Positions 1 through 8,888 are shown, counted from the first letter of the stretch. The stretch is 64,000 nt of DNA from Lysinibacillus sp. FSL M8-0337 (GCF_038593855.1 NZ_CP151996.1:4278001-4342000), one strand, 5' to 3'. The notes: generated from the sequence alone by a model not told the origin. A program made the numbers and translations.

Positions 1-255
1 ACTTCTTCCGTTGTTCATCCATAAATACGTGTTTCTAAATAAACACGATTGAATGCCATTTGAGCCACCATGCCACGCGGGCATAGGTGGCGCAAAGTTT
101 GGTGGAGCACTCATTGGCATTTGCCCAGAAGACGGTGGTCCAAAGTTTGGTGGTTGGCCCATATTTGGTGGTGGTCCAACTGGTGGAATACCTGGAACAT
201 TCCAACTTGGACCTCTGAAATTTTCCCCATAATTATTATTTGGATATAAATTCAA
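1..255 (-). CDS. Proline/glycine/asparagine-rich protein, N-terminal part (cut by window edge)
   Basis: The first 85 codons of a minus-strand gene run off the left edge. Translation begins at a TTG about 7 nt after a GGGGGGAG ribosome binding site; no ATG is better placed. The visible part is low complexity (repeats of PPNFGPP and PPNMGQPP), followed by a more ordered stretch CLFRNTYLWMNNG. Proteins of this style, a Pro/Gly/Asn-rich head and a short Tyr/Trp-rich tail, are common among Bacillales spore-surface proteins, but I cannot name a family. The function is unknown and the spore link is only a guess from composition. Confidence 0.6.
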   Translation of the reverse strand, partial: MNLYPNNNYGENFRGPSWNVPGIPPVGPPPNMGQPPNFGPPSSGQMPMSAPPNFAPPMPAWHGGSNGIQSCLFRNTYLWMNNGRS

Positions 256-338
256 TACAAACTCCCCCCTTTTACATACTTCACTATATGTAAGGGGGCG
301 AAAGTCGCTTGAGCAATTAGCCTACCATATAACGATGT

Positions 339-848
339 TTACGTTAAATACGATTGCATCACGCGCCAATCCGCTAACTTTTCGTCGAAGGATTTTATAT
401 TTTTCCCAGGGATTGGGCTAGTCGATGGCATCTTTTGATAGGCTCGTTCATCTAAAACCTCAACACCAATATGCTTTTTAAACACTTCAAAAGCTTTCCC
501 ACCATTAAAGAGCACAAGTTCTATATTGGGATACTGTTTAAAAAGCGTTTTAAAATCATTTGGTTTTTCATTGCGAATGGCGGCATCTAAGCTACCCTTG
601 CGTTCACACGATTCGATAGTATCCCAAAGACCAATCCCATTTTCCTTTAACAACTCTATTCGCATTTTATAATCTTCCGGTATTGTTCTCTTTACTATCT
701 GCCCAATAATAGCCCAAAAGTGATTGCGCGGATTGCCATAATATTGCTGTTTCTCTAATGATAGCTTTCCTGGCATTGAGCCAACAATAAGCACCTTTGT
801 TGAAGCATCAACAACAGGTGGCAGTACATTTTTCACTTCATTTGACAT
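339..848 (-). CDS. DNA-deoxyinosine glycosylase (uracil-DNA glycosylase superfamily)
   Basis: This 169-aa protein belongs to the UDG superfamily, closest to the hypoxanthine-DNA glycosylase group that removes deamination products such as hypoxanthine from DNA. Near the N-terminus it has the GSMPG motif followed by YYGNPRNHFW, where the Asn in NPRNHFW is the expected catalytic residue; the C-terminal active-site loop is the PSTSPIPG segment. Full family length. An in-frame GTG, ATG and a second ATG lie close together. I chose the second ATG (MSNEVKN), which is 8 nt from AAGGAG. It is a stand-alone gene, and nothing nearby is linked to DNA repair. Confidence 0.8.
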   Translation of the reverse strand: MSNEVKNVLPPVVDASTKVLIVGSMPGKLSLEKQQYYGNPRNHFWAIIGQIVKRTIPEDYKMRIELLKENGIGLWDTIESCERKGSLDAAIRNEKPNDFKTLFKQYPNIELVLFNGGKAFEVFKKHIGVEVLDERAYQKMPSTSPIPGKNIKSFDEKLADWRVMQSYLT

Positions 849-1003
849 AGCCATCACTCCTTGCTTTTATTGTTACACTAAGTTGTTACAAGGAAACTTA
901 GCCACTATAAAATAACTCGAACTCTTTATTTGGTGTATGCTATTCTATTCCCAAATACACTCTTTTTACAATATGGCAAACAAAAACTATCTAGAGGTGA
1001 AAT

Positions 1004-2596
1004 ATGAGAAGTTTATTCCAGTCTCTAACAGTTAAAATGATTTTTTTAATGTCGATTTTAATTTTAATGATATGCGGGCTCTTTATGTATCTATTACAAG
1101 AACATATACGAGATACAACAGAAAAGCAAATAGGCGTGGAAGCATTAAATATTGCCAAAACAATCGCTTCCATGGAGGAGATTATTACAGCATTCGAGCA
1201 AGAAAATCCAAGTGACATGATCCAACCTATCGTCGAACCTTTAAGAGAGGAGATAAATGCTGCATTTATCGTAGTTGGCAATGCACAAGGTGTCCGTTAT
1301 TCCCATCCAGAAAAAGATCGAATAGGACATTACATGGTCGGCGGGGACAATGATGCCGTATTACTAGATAAACAAGCCTATATTTCTAAAACGGTTGGTT
1401 CATTAGGAGAATCTATTCGAGGTAAAGCCCCTATTATGATAGACGACAACATTATTGGTGTTGTTTCTGTCGGGTTTTTAACCGTGCATATTGATACAAT
1501 CATCAAAGACCATCTTATGAAGTGGCTCAACTACACAATTACTATTCTCTTCATAGGTATACTTGGGGCAATTGCCATCTCTCTTTATATTAAAAAATTA
1601 TTATTTAATATGGAACCAATCCAAATTGCTAAATTATATCAACAAAACAAAGTGATTTTAGAAACGACGGAAGAAGGGATTATTGCTGTTGATCATTTAA
1701 ATCAAATTACCACTATTAATAAAAGTGCATACGCAATGCTAGATTCTACTCACAATCAATCAATTTCAGCGTGGATGGGAACTAAAATCGAGCAGATTTT
1801 CACACCTAAAATCGTTGCAGAACAACATATTCATAACTTAGAGCTAACACTAAATGAACATATTATCATCTTAAATAAAGCGCCTTTAGTGGAAAAGAAA
1901 AGGAAAATAGGTTCTTTATATACCTTTAGAAAAAAAGTAGACATCCAAAAAATTATTGATGAACTGAAACAAGTCAAACAGTATGCCAATATGCAACGCG
2001 CCTATACACATGAATTTGCGAATAAGCTTCATATTATTCTAGGTTTGCTGTTTTCTAAACATTATAATCAGGCAATTGAGTACATTAAAGAACAACGAAA
2101 TATTCATCTTAAACAGCAGGCTTTTCTAAAAAGTAATGGAACATCCCCTCTACTCTTAGCATTAATTCAAGGAAAACTGGCAGAAGCAACGGAACTGGGC
2201 ATTAAACTTGAGCTGAAGGAAATTCCCCCATCTATGAAATTATCTAAACTTCAGGAAGATGCTATTCTTACAGCACTTGGCAATGTTCTTCAAAACGCTA
2301 TTGAATCTTTAAAAAACTTGGCGTCCTCCGATAAAATAATTCAATTATCTATTAACGATTATAAAAATCATTATTTATTGGAGATTCAAGATAACGGCCC
2401 CGGTATTGACCACAAGTTGTACGATAAAATTTTTGCAAAAGGTTTTTCAACGAAGGAAGGCTTAGATCGAGGACATGGCTTAACAATCAGCAAAAAAGCT
2501 CTTGAAAAAATAAATGGAGATATTTTATTAGATGCTGGAGATTTATCAGGAGCGTGTTTTTTAATTATCGTTCCTAAAGGAGGTAAGCGCTTATGA
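1004..2596 (+). CDS. citS: Sensor histidine kinase, CitS/DcuS family
   Basis: A 530-aa membrane sensor kinase. An N-terminal transmembrane helix (about residues 10-30) is followed by an extracytoplasmic Cache/PAS-like sensor domain, a second helix (about 172-196), a cytoplasmic PAS region, a phospho-acceptor segment YTHEFANKLH (His near residue 345) and a C-terminal HATPase domain with DNGPGI and GHGLTI boxes. This layout is that of CitA/DcuS/CitS kinases, which sense external C4 or C6 carboxylates. It overlaps the response-regulator gene by 4 nt, and a CitM-type transporter follows, as in the Bacillus subtilis citS-citT-citM locus. Citrate as the signal is therefore inferred from context. 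RBS AGAGGTG. Confidence 0.87.
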   Translation: MRSLFQSLTVKMIFLMSILILMICGLFMYLLQEHIRDTTEKQIGVEALNIAKTIASMEEIITAFEQENPSDMIQPIVEPLREEINAAFIVVGNAQGVRYSHPEKDRIGHYMVGGDNDAVLLDKQAYISKTVGSLGESIRGKAPIMIDDNIIGVVSVGFLTVHIDTIIKDHLMKWLNYTITILFIGILGAIAISLYIKKLLFNMEPIQIAKLYQQNKVILETTEEGIIAVDHLNQITTINKSAYAMLDSTHNQSISAWMGTKIEQIFTPKIVAEQHIHNLELTLNEHIIILNKAPLVEKKRKIGSLYTFRKKVDIQKIIDELKQVKQYANMQRAYTHEFANKLHIILGLLFSKHYNQAIEYIKEQRNIHLKQQAFLKSNGTSPLLLALIQGKLAEATELGIKLELKEIPPSMKLSKLQEDAILTALGNVLQNAIESLKNLASSDKIIQLSINDYKNHYLLEIQDNGPGIDHKLYDKIFAKGFSTKEGLDRGHGLTISKKALEKINGDILLDAGDLSGACFLIIVPKGGKRL

Positions 2597-3303
2597 CTGC
2601 AGCCTGCACAAGTGTATGGATTATAGAAGATGACTTTAGAGTTGCAAACATTCATGCAGATTATGTTCATTCAATAGGTGGTTTTATCGTTACTGAAAAT
2701 TTACGGACTGGGCAAGAAACAATTGAAAAGCTCAAACAATCCACCAACTTGCCAGCGATTATTTTAACCGATTTGTATATTCCTGATGTTGAAGGGAGCT
2801 CTTTAGTACACCATATACGGCATCATTATCCTGCCATCAAAATAATCGTTATTTCTGCTGCAACAGAAAGAGATTTAATAAAAGAGATCATAGATTTAGG
2901 CATATTAGATTACTTAATTAAACCTTTTGAACAACAACGACTTCATCAAGCGTTTACAAAATATTTGCATGCATTCCATTTATTTCAACACACATCAAAC
3001 TTCACGCAAGTTGACCTTGATTCCATATTTTATCGTGAATCAACTGCTACAGAAGATACCTTTGTAAAAGGCATTGATTTACACACATTACAGGCGGTTA
3101 AAGAGGTCTTCGAAAAATTAACAACCAAGGAACTTACAGCCTCCCAACTGAGTGAAATAATCGGTTCTAGTCGTTCAACTGCCCGCCGCTATTTAGAATA
3201 CTTAGTTGGTGAACAGTTTTTGTACATCAAACCGATATACGGAACAATCGGTAGACCTGAAAGAAAATATATATACTATGGAACTTATGAACAAAATGAA
3301 TAG
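2593..3303 (+). CDS. citT: Response regulator, CitT/DcuR family
   Basis: A 236-aa two-component regulator partnered with the kinase just upstream (4-nt overlap, RBS AAGGAGG inside the kinase gene). The receiver domain has an acidic pair in IIEDD, a phospho-acceptor Asp in LTDLYIPD and the conserved Lys in YLIKPF. The C-terminal third is a helix-turn-helix (LTASQLSEIIGSSRSTARRYLEYL) typical of CitT/DcuR rather than OmpR or NarL effectors. In B. subtilis the homologue activates citM in response to citrate; the transporter gene starts 98 nt downstream here, so the same circuit is likely. Confidence 0.87.
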   Translation: MTAACTSVWIIEDDFRVANIHADYVHSIGGFIVTENLRTGQETIEKLKQSTNLPAIILTDLYIPDVEGSSLVHHIRHHYPAIKIIVISAATERDLIKEIIDLGILDYLIKPFEQQRLHQAFTKYLHAFHLFQHTSNFTQVDLDSIFYRESTATEDTFVKGIDLHTLQAVKEVFEKLTTKELTASQLSEIIGSSRSTARRYLEYLVGEQFLYIKPIYGTIGRPERKYIYYGTYEQNE

Positions 3304-3401
3304 TATGTATCTTATCTAACATATGACCATATTATTCCCTCCCTATTTACAGCATGCTACCTTTTAGTAGTCAGAATAATCAATTAAAGGGAGGGGTTTT
3401 T

Positions 3402-4724
3402 TTGAGCTTAAGTATCCTTGGTTTCATCACCATTATCGTTATTATTGCCTTATTAATAAGTGGGCGTGTCTCGCCGCTTGTTGCAATGGTTATTCCACCG
3501 ATAATCGCTACCTTTATCGCTGGCTTTCGTTTCGAGGAATTAGGGGAATTCTTTAGTTCCGGACTAAGCTCTGTGATGAACGTAGCGGTAATGTTTATCT
3601 TTGCTATTATCTTCTTTGGTATTATGCAGGACGTTGGATTATTTGAGCCATTGATCAACAAAATGATTGCGCTTACAAAAGGGCGTATTGTTGTCGTTGC
3701 TATTGTAACTGTACTAATTGCTGTTGTGGCTCAACTAGACGGGTCTGGTGCTTCTACATTTTTAATTACGATTCCAGCACTATTGCCTTTATATTTACGC
3801 TTGCGCATGAATCCATACTTATTACTTTTATTAATTGCTGGAGCTGCAGCAGTGGTGAACATGGTTCCTTGGGGAGGTCCATTAGGGCGGGTGGCTTCCG
3901 TGTTAGAGGTGGATATCACTGAACTATGGTATCCGTTAATACCCATTCAAATCATTGGTGTTCTATTAATGTTAGCTTTAGCCTTATACCTTGGCTTTAG
4001 AGAAAAGCACCGTATCTTAAAGCAATACGGCACACTTGATTTTACGCATGACGACCAACATATTACACAAGGTGTTGTGTCATCCGAAGTAGACCTATCT
4101 TTACGGCGACCAAAACTATTGTGGGTGAATGCAGTAATTGCTGTCATGGTAATCGGGGTTTTAGTCGCGGGTATTGTACCGGCAGCATTAGCCTTTTTAA
4201 TCGGGGTAGCCATTGCTCTGCCAATTAATTATCGTACACCTAAAGAACAGATGGAGCGCGTGCGGACACACGCTCCGAATGCGTTAACGATGGCGTCGAT
4301 TATTATTGCAGCAGGCTTATTTTTAGGCATACTAAATGGCACAGGCATGTTAAATGCTATTGCCAATAATGCCGTCAATATTTTACCGTCAGCACTATCA
4401 TCTTATTTGCATATTATTATCGGTATATTAGGTGTACCCTTTGATTTATTATTAAGTACGGATGCCTATTATTTCGCCTTGTTCCCTATAGTTGAACAGA
4501 TTGGTTTATCTTTTGGTATTGACTCTCTCTCCACTGCATATGCGATGATTATTGGTAATATTGTCGGTACGTTTGTTTCACCACTTGCCCCTGCTGTCTG
4601 GTTAGCTTTAGGCTTATCTGGTTTAGAGATGGGGAAACACTTAAAATACTCTTTCTTTTGGATGTGGGGGTTAAGCATTGTTTTACTAGGCATTGCAATC
4701 GCGATAGGGATTATTACCATATAA
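3402..4724 (+). CDS. citM: Citrate-metal:proton symporter, CitMHS family
   Basis: A 440-aa polytopic membrane protein, close to the usual length of CitM (about 430 aa). Roughly 11-12 hydrophobic helices are visible, with the CitMHS features QLDGSGASTFLITIPALLP (about residues 112-130) and NMVPWGGPLGR. The family imports citrate, often complexed with a divalent metal, in symport with protons. The start is a TTG 7 nt after AAAGGGAGGGG; a more distal ATG at 3354 would precede that RBS and is unlikely. It sits downstream of citST and ends at a strong terminator (4736-4770). Imported citrate could in principle also feed the citrate-based siderophore pathway, but that locus has its own citrate synthase. 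Confidence 0.87.
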   Translation: MSLSILGFITIIVIIALLISGRVSPLVAMVIPPIIATFIAGFRFEELGEFFSSGLSSVMNVAVMFIFAIIFFGIMQDVGLFEPLINKMIALTKGRIVVVAIVTVLIAVVAQLDGSGASTFLITIPALLPLYLRLRMNPYLLLLLIAGAAAVVNMVPWGGPLGRVASVLEVDITELWYPLIPIQIIGVLLMLALALYLGFREKHRILKQYGTLDFTHDDQHITQGVVSSEVDLSLRRPKLLWVNAVIAVMVIGVLVAGIVPAALAFLIGVAIALPINYRTPKEQMERVRTHAPNALTMASIIIAAGLFLGILNGTGMLNAIANNAVNILPSALSSYLHIIIGILGVPFDLLLSTDAYYFALFPIVEQIGLSFGIDSLSTAYAMIIGNIVGTFVSPLAPAVWLALGLSGLEMGKHLKYSFFWMWGLSIVLLGIAIAIGIITI

Positions 4725-4735
4725 ATTAGCAGTGA

Positions 4736-4770
4736 CCAGTTGTCGACTCGTGTATCGACAACTGGTTTTT
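4736..4770 (+). terminator. Rho-independent terminator after citM
   Basis: Perfect 11-bp stem CCAGTTGTCGA / TCGACAACTGG with an 8-nt loop, followed by TTTTT. It lies 12 nt after the citM stop and just before the stop of the convergent DUF2268 gene. Confidence 0.9.
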
Positions 4771-4772
4771 AG

Positions 4773-5564
4773 TTATAACGAAAATATAGAACCCATAAGT
4801 ATTGCTTCAGAATGTTTTTCATGTAATTTATTTGATGCATGCTTTTGTATATATGTTCGGACCATTTCATAACCAATACAGTAACCTATGTGTGAAGGAA
4901 GCTTCCCACCATATAAAAACTCAATATGATGATCTAAGCCCTTAACATTCATGTTAGGCAAAAAATATGTCTTCCATATAGCTAACATTTTGTCCGTAGA
5001 ATAATCTTTCAACCAAGGCGCTAACCATTTGGCACCGTATAATTCCTCCACTGCACATTCCGCTAAGCCCTCTATAATTAATGAATCTAATAGCGTTACT
5101 TCCTCTAGTGATTTGTTTAAGTACCATAGTCGACAAACATGATTATACTCATGTGCAAATAACGCCTGTAACTCTTGCTTTTCCAATTCTCCTATAAATA
5201 AAAACAGAGCATCTGGATACGCAACTCCATTTTTATTTGTGACGCTTTGCTCCTGTGTGAGAGGAAAAATATAGATAGGTATATCAGGTCCGCCCCATTT
5301 CTTCTTTAAATAGAACAATTCTTCTCGTACAATTTGCCATGCATTTTGGTCTTGTAGTTTTTTCATATCGATATTTTCATGTGCTCGAAACAGCCCTTGT
5401 TGCTGTAATTCAAATTGGATTTGTTGTGGCGTTCCACCTTTAAAATGGTCTAGTAATCTACTACAAAGAATTGAACATTGTAAATCTTCAAACGCTCTAC
5501 TATGCGTCAATTTTTGACTAGTTTTGAACTCATGTAGCCAATCATCTGTTGATATCACCGACAT
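4773..5564 (-). CDS. Putative Zn-dependent protease, DUF2268 family
   Basis: A 263-aa cytosolic-looking protein with the zincin motif HEYNH (about residues 138-142) and a downstream Glu-rich helix (IIEGLAECAVEEL) that would supply the third metal ligand. This spacing and the C-terminal LPSHIGYCIGYEMV segment match DUF2268, predicted Zn metalloproteases of unknown substrate found in Bacillales. No signal peptide or membrane helix is visible. It is monocistronic, convergent with citM and divergent from the next gene. Confidence 0.75.
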   Translation of the reverse strand: MSVISTDDWLHEFKTSQKLTHSRAFEDLQCSILCSRLLDHFKGGTPQQIQFELQQQGLFRAHENIDMKKLQDQNAWQIVREELFYLKKKWGGPDIPIYIFPLTQEQSVTNKNGVAYPDALFLFIGELEKQELQALFAHEYNHVCRLWYLNKSLEEVTLLDSLIIEGLAECAVEELYGAKWLAPWLKDYSTDKMLAIWKTYFLPNMNVKGLDHHIEFLYGGKLPSHIGYCIGYEMVRTYIQKHASNKLHEKHSEAILMGSIFSL

Positions 5565-5672
5565 TCACGCACCCCCTTGCGATAGCTTATGTTCCAATAG
5601 ACAATCGGCTAGTGATAAATGTATGCAACGGCATATATTAACTTGTAAAGACGTAGAAAGGAGGAGATTCTT

Positions 5673-5939
5673 GTGAATCCAACTGATTGTTATAATCTTT
5701 GCTGTAAATATCACGGTAAACGTGTAAGAATTACTGATACATCTGGCAATGTTCATGTTGGAGAAATAACGAAAGTGGATAGAAAACAGGTATGGATTCT
5801 ACCTGATAGACAATATAGAGGATATGGTTTAGGTTTTTGGGGTTGGGGCTTTAGACCAGGATTTGGCGCTGGACTTGGCATTGGTTTTGCATTTGGAGCA
5901 ATTGCCGGTATTGCGTTGGCACCTATATTATTTTTCTAA
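5673..5939 (+). CDS. Small protein: SH3/Sm-like N-terminus plus glycine-rich hydrophobic tail
   Basis: An 88-aa protein starting at GTG, 7 nt after AAGGAGG. Residues 1-48 (CCKYHGKRVRITDTSGNVHVGEI, then KVDRKQVWILPD) look like a small beta-barrel of the Sm/SH3 type. Residues 50-88 are Gly/Phe/Trp-rich and hydrophobic (GFWGWGF, GIGFAFGAIAGIAL) and could insert into a membrane or coat. Similar two-part small proteins occur in spore formers. No function is known to me. Confidence 0.65.
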   Translation: MNPTDCYNLCCKYHGKRVRITDTSGNVHVGEITKVDRKQVWILPDRQYRGYGLGFWGWGFRPGFGAGLGIGFAFGAIAGIALAPILFF

Positions 5940-5977
5940 TCTATAAATACCTAGAATATCCGCTTCTTATAGAGAAA

Positions 5978-6016
5978 AATAAGCCATTTCATTATTTTGA
6001 AATGGCTTATTTTTTA
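5978..6016. terminator. Bidirectional terminator
   Basis: Stem AATAAGCCATTTCA / TGAAATGGCTTATT flanked by A-rich and T-rich tracts. It serves the plus-strand small protein and the convergent deacetylase gene, whose stop codon it overlaps. Confidence 0.85.
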
Positions 6017-6751
6017 TTGAATTTTCTCTTGTTGCTGCTTTTTTTCAATTAATTCGGATACAGTTACAAATGTATAGCCCTGTTTTTTTAAAGTTGGTAT
6101 GATTTCTTCTAGAGCTTTAATCGTTTGTGTGCGGTTGCCGCCTCCATCATGAAACAAAATCACATCTCCCGGTTTTGTTCCACCTAACACCTTTTGGACG
6201 ATTTTATTTGTCCCTGGTTCTTTCCAATCCTGTGTATCTTGATGCCAAGACCACATGACTACCTTGTAACCGTTGTTTACCGCAGTATTGATCATCTTTT
6301 CAGTGTAATTGCCACCTACAGGACGGAATAAAACAGGAGAAAAGCCAGTAATACTATAAATCATCTGGTTTGTCTGCCTTAGTTCTTCCTGTAAATCAGG
6401 AATTGAAACTTTATACGGGTGAGAGTACGTATGATTGGCTAATTCATGCCCCTCTTTATAAGTTCGTGAAACAAGCTCTGGATACTTTTCTGCATTTTGA
6501 CCAATAATAAAAAATGTAGCCTTTGCTTCATACTTTGCTAAAGTATCTAGAATTTTTGCGGTGTATTTTGGATGTGGACCATCGTCAAAAGTTAAGGCAA
6601 CGATTTTATCCTTTGTATTTATATCCCAAACAACTTCACCAGTCTTCTCATATTCACTACGCCCTTTTTCTGCAGAGGTACGCATGTCTGTCAAACATAA
6701 CGACATGATTAATAAGCAAACCGTCAAAAACAATACATTTTTACGTATCAC
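6014..6751 (-). CDS. Secreted polysaccharide deacetylase (NodB domain)
   Basis: A 245-aa NodB-fold deacetylase. A signal peptide or anchor lies at residues 4-24 (NVLFLTVCLLIMSLCLTD). The catalytic motifs are all present: TFDDGP (base and metal Asp), HTYSHPY (metal His pair), RPVGGNY and a C-terminal LFHDGG. This family removes N-acetyl groups from peptidoglycan or chitin-like glycans at the cell surface; PdaA/PdaB-type members act in spore cortex or germination. I chose GTG (VIRKNV) as the start, 7 nt after GGGAGG; the ATG five codons earlier lies on top of that RBS. Substrate not determinable from sequence. Confidence 0.85.
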   Translation of the reverse strand: MIRKNVLFLTVCLLIMSLCLTDMRTSAEKGRSEYEKTGEVVWDINTKDKIVALTFDDGPHPKYTAKILDTLAKYEAKATFFIIGQNAEKYPELVSRTYKEGHELANHTYSHPYKVSIPDLQEELRQTNQMIYSITGFSPVLFRPVGGNYTEKMINTAVNNGYKVVMWSWHQDTQDWKEPGTNKIVQKVLGGTKPGDVILFHDGGGNRTQTIKALEEIIPTLKKQGYTFVTVSELIEKKQQQEKIQ

Positions 6752-7118
6752 AGTATCACCTCCCATGTTTCATTCGCATATTTCAGCTCATCTTACTATT
6801 TACGAAAGCCGCTAAATTATACTTTTGAGGTGCTACCTGTTTTTACTTAAACCCTTTAAAAAGATATGTTAAAAAACCAATTAGCAAACAGTATCTTCAT
6901 TGATTCACAGTTTTTTACTTAAATTTATTTCGATCATCTTTATTTTTAAATACTTTTCATTTACGCAACGTCAAATTATGAACGAAATGTGAAACCTTTC
7001 ATATAGCCCTTTATTTTTTTGAAAATCAGTGTAGAATAAAGGGCATAACTGATATATAACAATTATTCAAAACAACAAAACTGTTATACTACAAATTGAC
7101 AACAAAGGGGATTTTACA

Positions 7119-7196
7119 ATGTGGGTTATTAGCGTTAAAAAATATAAAACAAACAGCTATGCTTTCATATACAAAATAATCAGTGCCTGGCACTGA
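7119..7196 (+). CDS. Possible 25-aa small ORF or 5' remnant of a gene
   Basis: ATG follows AAAGGGG by 8 nt and encodes MWVISVKKYKTNSYAFIYKI and five more residues. The stop lies inside the palindrome CAGTGCCTGGCACTG at 7181-7195. The opening MWVISV resembles the start of a small Bacillales protein family, so this may be a gene whose 3' part was replaced by the palindromic element. Evidence is only the RBS and frame. Confidence 0.3.
   Translation: MWVISVKKYKTNSYAFIYKIISAWH
7181..7195. repeat. Short perfect palindrome CAGTGCCTGGCACTG
   Basis: A 15-bp palindrome whose core GTGCCTGG recurs in altered form at 18070-18080. It is compact and GC-rich in an AT-rich context, which suggests a dispersed repeat rather than chance. 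Only these two sites are visible in this window. Confidence 0.45.
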
Positions 7197-7219
7197 CACA
7201 ATTTATATATAGAGAAATT

Positions 7220-7330
7220 AAAATCCACGTAGCCTTTCTGCAAAAAATGCACGATACGTAAAACGCAACAAGCCTCGCAATAGTGAAGGCTGTGGCTTTT
7301 TTCGTGCACGCAGAAGCACAGTGGATTTTT
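7220..7330. repeat. MITE-like structured repeat, copy 1
   Basis: A 111-nt element with short terminal inverted repeats AAATCCAC / GTGGATTT and nested pairing (CTTTCTGC / GCAGAAG and a GTGCACG / TGCACGA core). Its interior shares the string GCCACAGCCTTCACTA (minus strand) with the element at 51910-52089, which has GCCACAACCCTCGCTA. Both are bounded by inverted repeats and lie between genes. No transposase gene is inside. I infer a non-autonomous palindromic element. Confidence 0.5.
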
Positions 7331-7410
7331 TTCGCTTTAGAATTTTAGTAGAAATATTGAACACCTTTTTATCTATTGCCATATGTATAGAGAGAAAAGG
7401 AGTGATGTTC

Positions 7411-7713
7411 ATGGTGACAATTGAACCTATTATGATTAAAGGTCATTTTTTCACTGCTGTGATTGTGCATTTACCAAAAACAACGTTATTAACTATTTCT
7501 AATGATACAGGCTACATCATGTGTGGTGCATTAGATGTCGGTCTTTTAAATAGTCGCTTATTAGATCGAAAAATTGTGGCAGGTCGAGCGGTTGGTGTGA
7601 AAACGATAGATGAGCTCTTAACCGCCCCTCTTGAATCTGTTACATTTGAAGCGGAGCAACTAGGTATATTTGCAGGAATGACTGGTGTAGAAGCATTGTT
7701 AAAAATGATTTAA
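7411..7713 (+). CDS. yunC: YunC family protein (DUF1805)
   Basis: A 100-aa protein matching YunC-type DUF1805 proteins in length and sequence (IMIKGHFFTAVIVHLPKTTLL, then YIMCGALDVGLLN and GRAVGVKTIDELL). The family has no established biochemical role; the B. subtilis gene lies in the purine-catabolism-associated yun region. The start is the second ATG of the pair ATGTTCATG, 8 nt after AAAGGAG. Earlier in-frame ATGs lie within the upstream repeat element and are unlikely. Confidence 0.8.
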   Translation: MVTIEPIMIKGHFFTAVIVHLPKTTLLTISNDTGYIMCGALDVGLLNSRLLDRKIVAGRAVGVKTIDELLTAPLESVTFEAEQLGIFAGMTGVEALLKMI

Positions 7714-7748
7714 CACACGCTACAAACCAGTCGGGAGGTGGAATTCAA

Positions 7749-8399
7749 ATGTATTACACACATGCCCAACCACAAGTACCCCATACATCGCGAATAATGA
7801 CCGTTACCGGAAATGGAAAAGTAGTCGCTAACGCTAGTTATGTCCAGCTTCAAATAGAGGTAACAACACAAGACGAAAGTGTACAACAAGCGCAACATCA
7901 AAATACTAGCTCTATGAATCGTGTTATTCATGCTCTCTTGGCGTTATCTATCCCGAGAGAAAACATTCAGACCGCCGCCTATACGATTACACCTATTTAT
8001 GATTATGTAGAAGGTAAACAAATGTTTAAAGGCTATGAAGTAGTAAATGCTATCACGGTAAAAATACCTGATACTAATCTAGTAGGAGCTGTTATTGATA
8101 CAGCTGTCGAAAATGGAGCAAATCGGATTTCCTCCATCCAATTTAAAATAGACCATGCGGATGAATACTATCAGCAAGCTCTCAGCTTAGCACTTCATAA
8201 TGCACAAATGAAGGCGAAAACAATCGCGCAAACGATGCACTTATCTGTACAGCCACAACCGATTGAAATCGTCGAAGAAAACGATCATGCCCCTGTGCTT
8301 TATAAATCAATGGCAATGGCTGATTCATCCATGACAACGCCCATTGAGCAAGGTCAACTAACGATTAGTGCAGCTGTTCGCGTTACATTTCAATACTAA
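7749..8399 (+). CDS. SIMPL domain protein (DUF541)
   Basis: A 216-aa protein with the SIMPL/DUF541 pattern: MTVTGNGKVVANASYVQLQIEV at the start, a central YTITPIYDY-EGKQMFKGYEVVNAI segment, then the ALHNAQMKAKTIAQTMHL helix and a final beta strand LTISAAVRVTFQY. The family is widespread and poorly characterised (oxidative-stress and signalling links were proposed for some members). There is no signal peptide here, unlike many DUF541 proteins. RBS GGGAGGTGG, 35 nt after yunC; the two may be cotranscribed. A terminator follows directly. Confidence 0.8.
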   Translation: MYYTHAQPQVPHTSRIMTVTGNGKVVANASYVQLQIEVTTQDESVQQAQHQNTSSMNRVIHALLALSIPRENIQTAAYTITPIYDYVEGKQMFKGYEVVNAITVKIPDTNLVGAVIDTAVENGANRISSIQFKIDHADEYYQQALSLALHNAQMKAKTIAQTMHLSVQPQPIEIVEENDHAPVLYKSMAMADSSMTTPIEQGQLTISAAVRVTFQY

Positions 8400-8404
8400 A
8401 AAAC

Positions 8405-8444
8405 AAAGCCAGACTCCATTCACTTTGATGAAGTCTGGCTTTTT
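8405..8444 (+). terminator. Terminator after the SIMPL gene
   Basis: Stem AAAGCCAGACT / AGTCTGGCTTT followed by a T-tract, 5 nt after the stop codon. Confidence 0.88.
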
Positions 8445-8550
8445 ACTTGTCTCGTTATGTGAGCTTCGAGCGAAAGTAATCACTCATGAACTGTAAACGA
8501 CCTTCATATATTTATTGAGGATAAAAAGTTGATGTTTAAAGGAGGATATG

Positions 8551-8805
8551 ATGCAAGCTGAAAACAAACGCCTACGAATAATTCAACATCTTGCTCACGA
8601 AATTATGGATGAGATGAACACTAGGAGAGAACCGATGGAGCTTGATACATTAATTCCTGTGATTGATAATTTATCGCGCGCCATTGGTGACTTAACGGAT
8701 GCATTTGGCAATTATTCATTGGATTATGTAGAGGAAAAAGTAAAAAATGCACATACCCTATTGTTCAAGAGAGACAAAATAGATATGTACCAATTACGAC
8801 ATTAG
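8551..8805 (+). CDS. Conserved small protein of unknown function
   Basis: An 84-aa acidic, largely helical protein (ENKRLRIIQHLAHEIMDEMN, then PVIDNLSRAIGDLTDAFGNYSLDYVEEKVKNAH). No family recognised. Two ATGs lie next to AAAGGAGG; the second has the better 5-nt spacing. Its last 25 codons are duplicated as a fragment at 10923-10998, so the gene was part of a segmental duplication. A terminator follows. Confidence 0.65.
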   Translation: MQAENKRLRIIQHLAHEIMDEMNTRREPMELDTLIPVIDNLSRAIGDLTDAFGNYSLDYVEEKVKNAHTLLFKRDKIDMYQLRH

Positions 8806-8822
8806 AAAACTTCCGCCATCGC

Positions 8823-8862
8823 AAAAAGTGTTAGATTGATCTCAATCAATCTAACACTTTTT
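8823..8862. terminator. Bidirectional terminator, copy 1
   Basis: Long stem AAAAAGTGTTAGATTGA / TCAATCTAACACTTTTT between the plus-strand small gene and the convergent DUF1540 gene. A second copy is at 11034-11073 and a left-arm fragment at about 51910. Confidence 0.88.
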
Positions 8863-8888
8863 CTCTTGTGCCCCGGCTTCTACCGTCC

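Larger units (their letters stand above)
6752..7410. other. Long intergenic stretch with palindromic elements
   Basis: Apart from the candidate small ORF at 7119-7196, this stretch holds no convincing gene. It contains an imperfect hairpin at about 7004-7045 (GCCCTTTATT / AATAAAGGGC), the palindrome at 7181-7195 and the structured repeat at 7220-7330. The rest is AT-rich and probably carries the promoters of the flanking genes, which I could not place with confidence. Confidence 0.5.

Noticed and set aside
991-1281. Many antisense ORFs of 60-140 codons throughout the window (this one opposite citS)
   Set aside because: They lie opposite or in shifted frames within clearly real genes, lack ribosome binding sites and have biased compositions typical of shadow frames.
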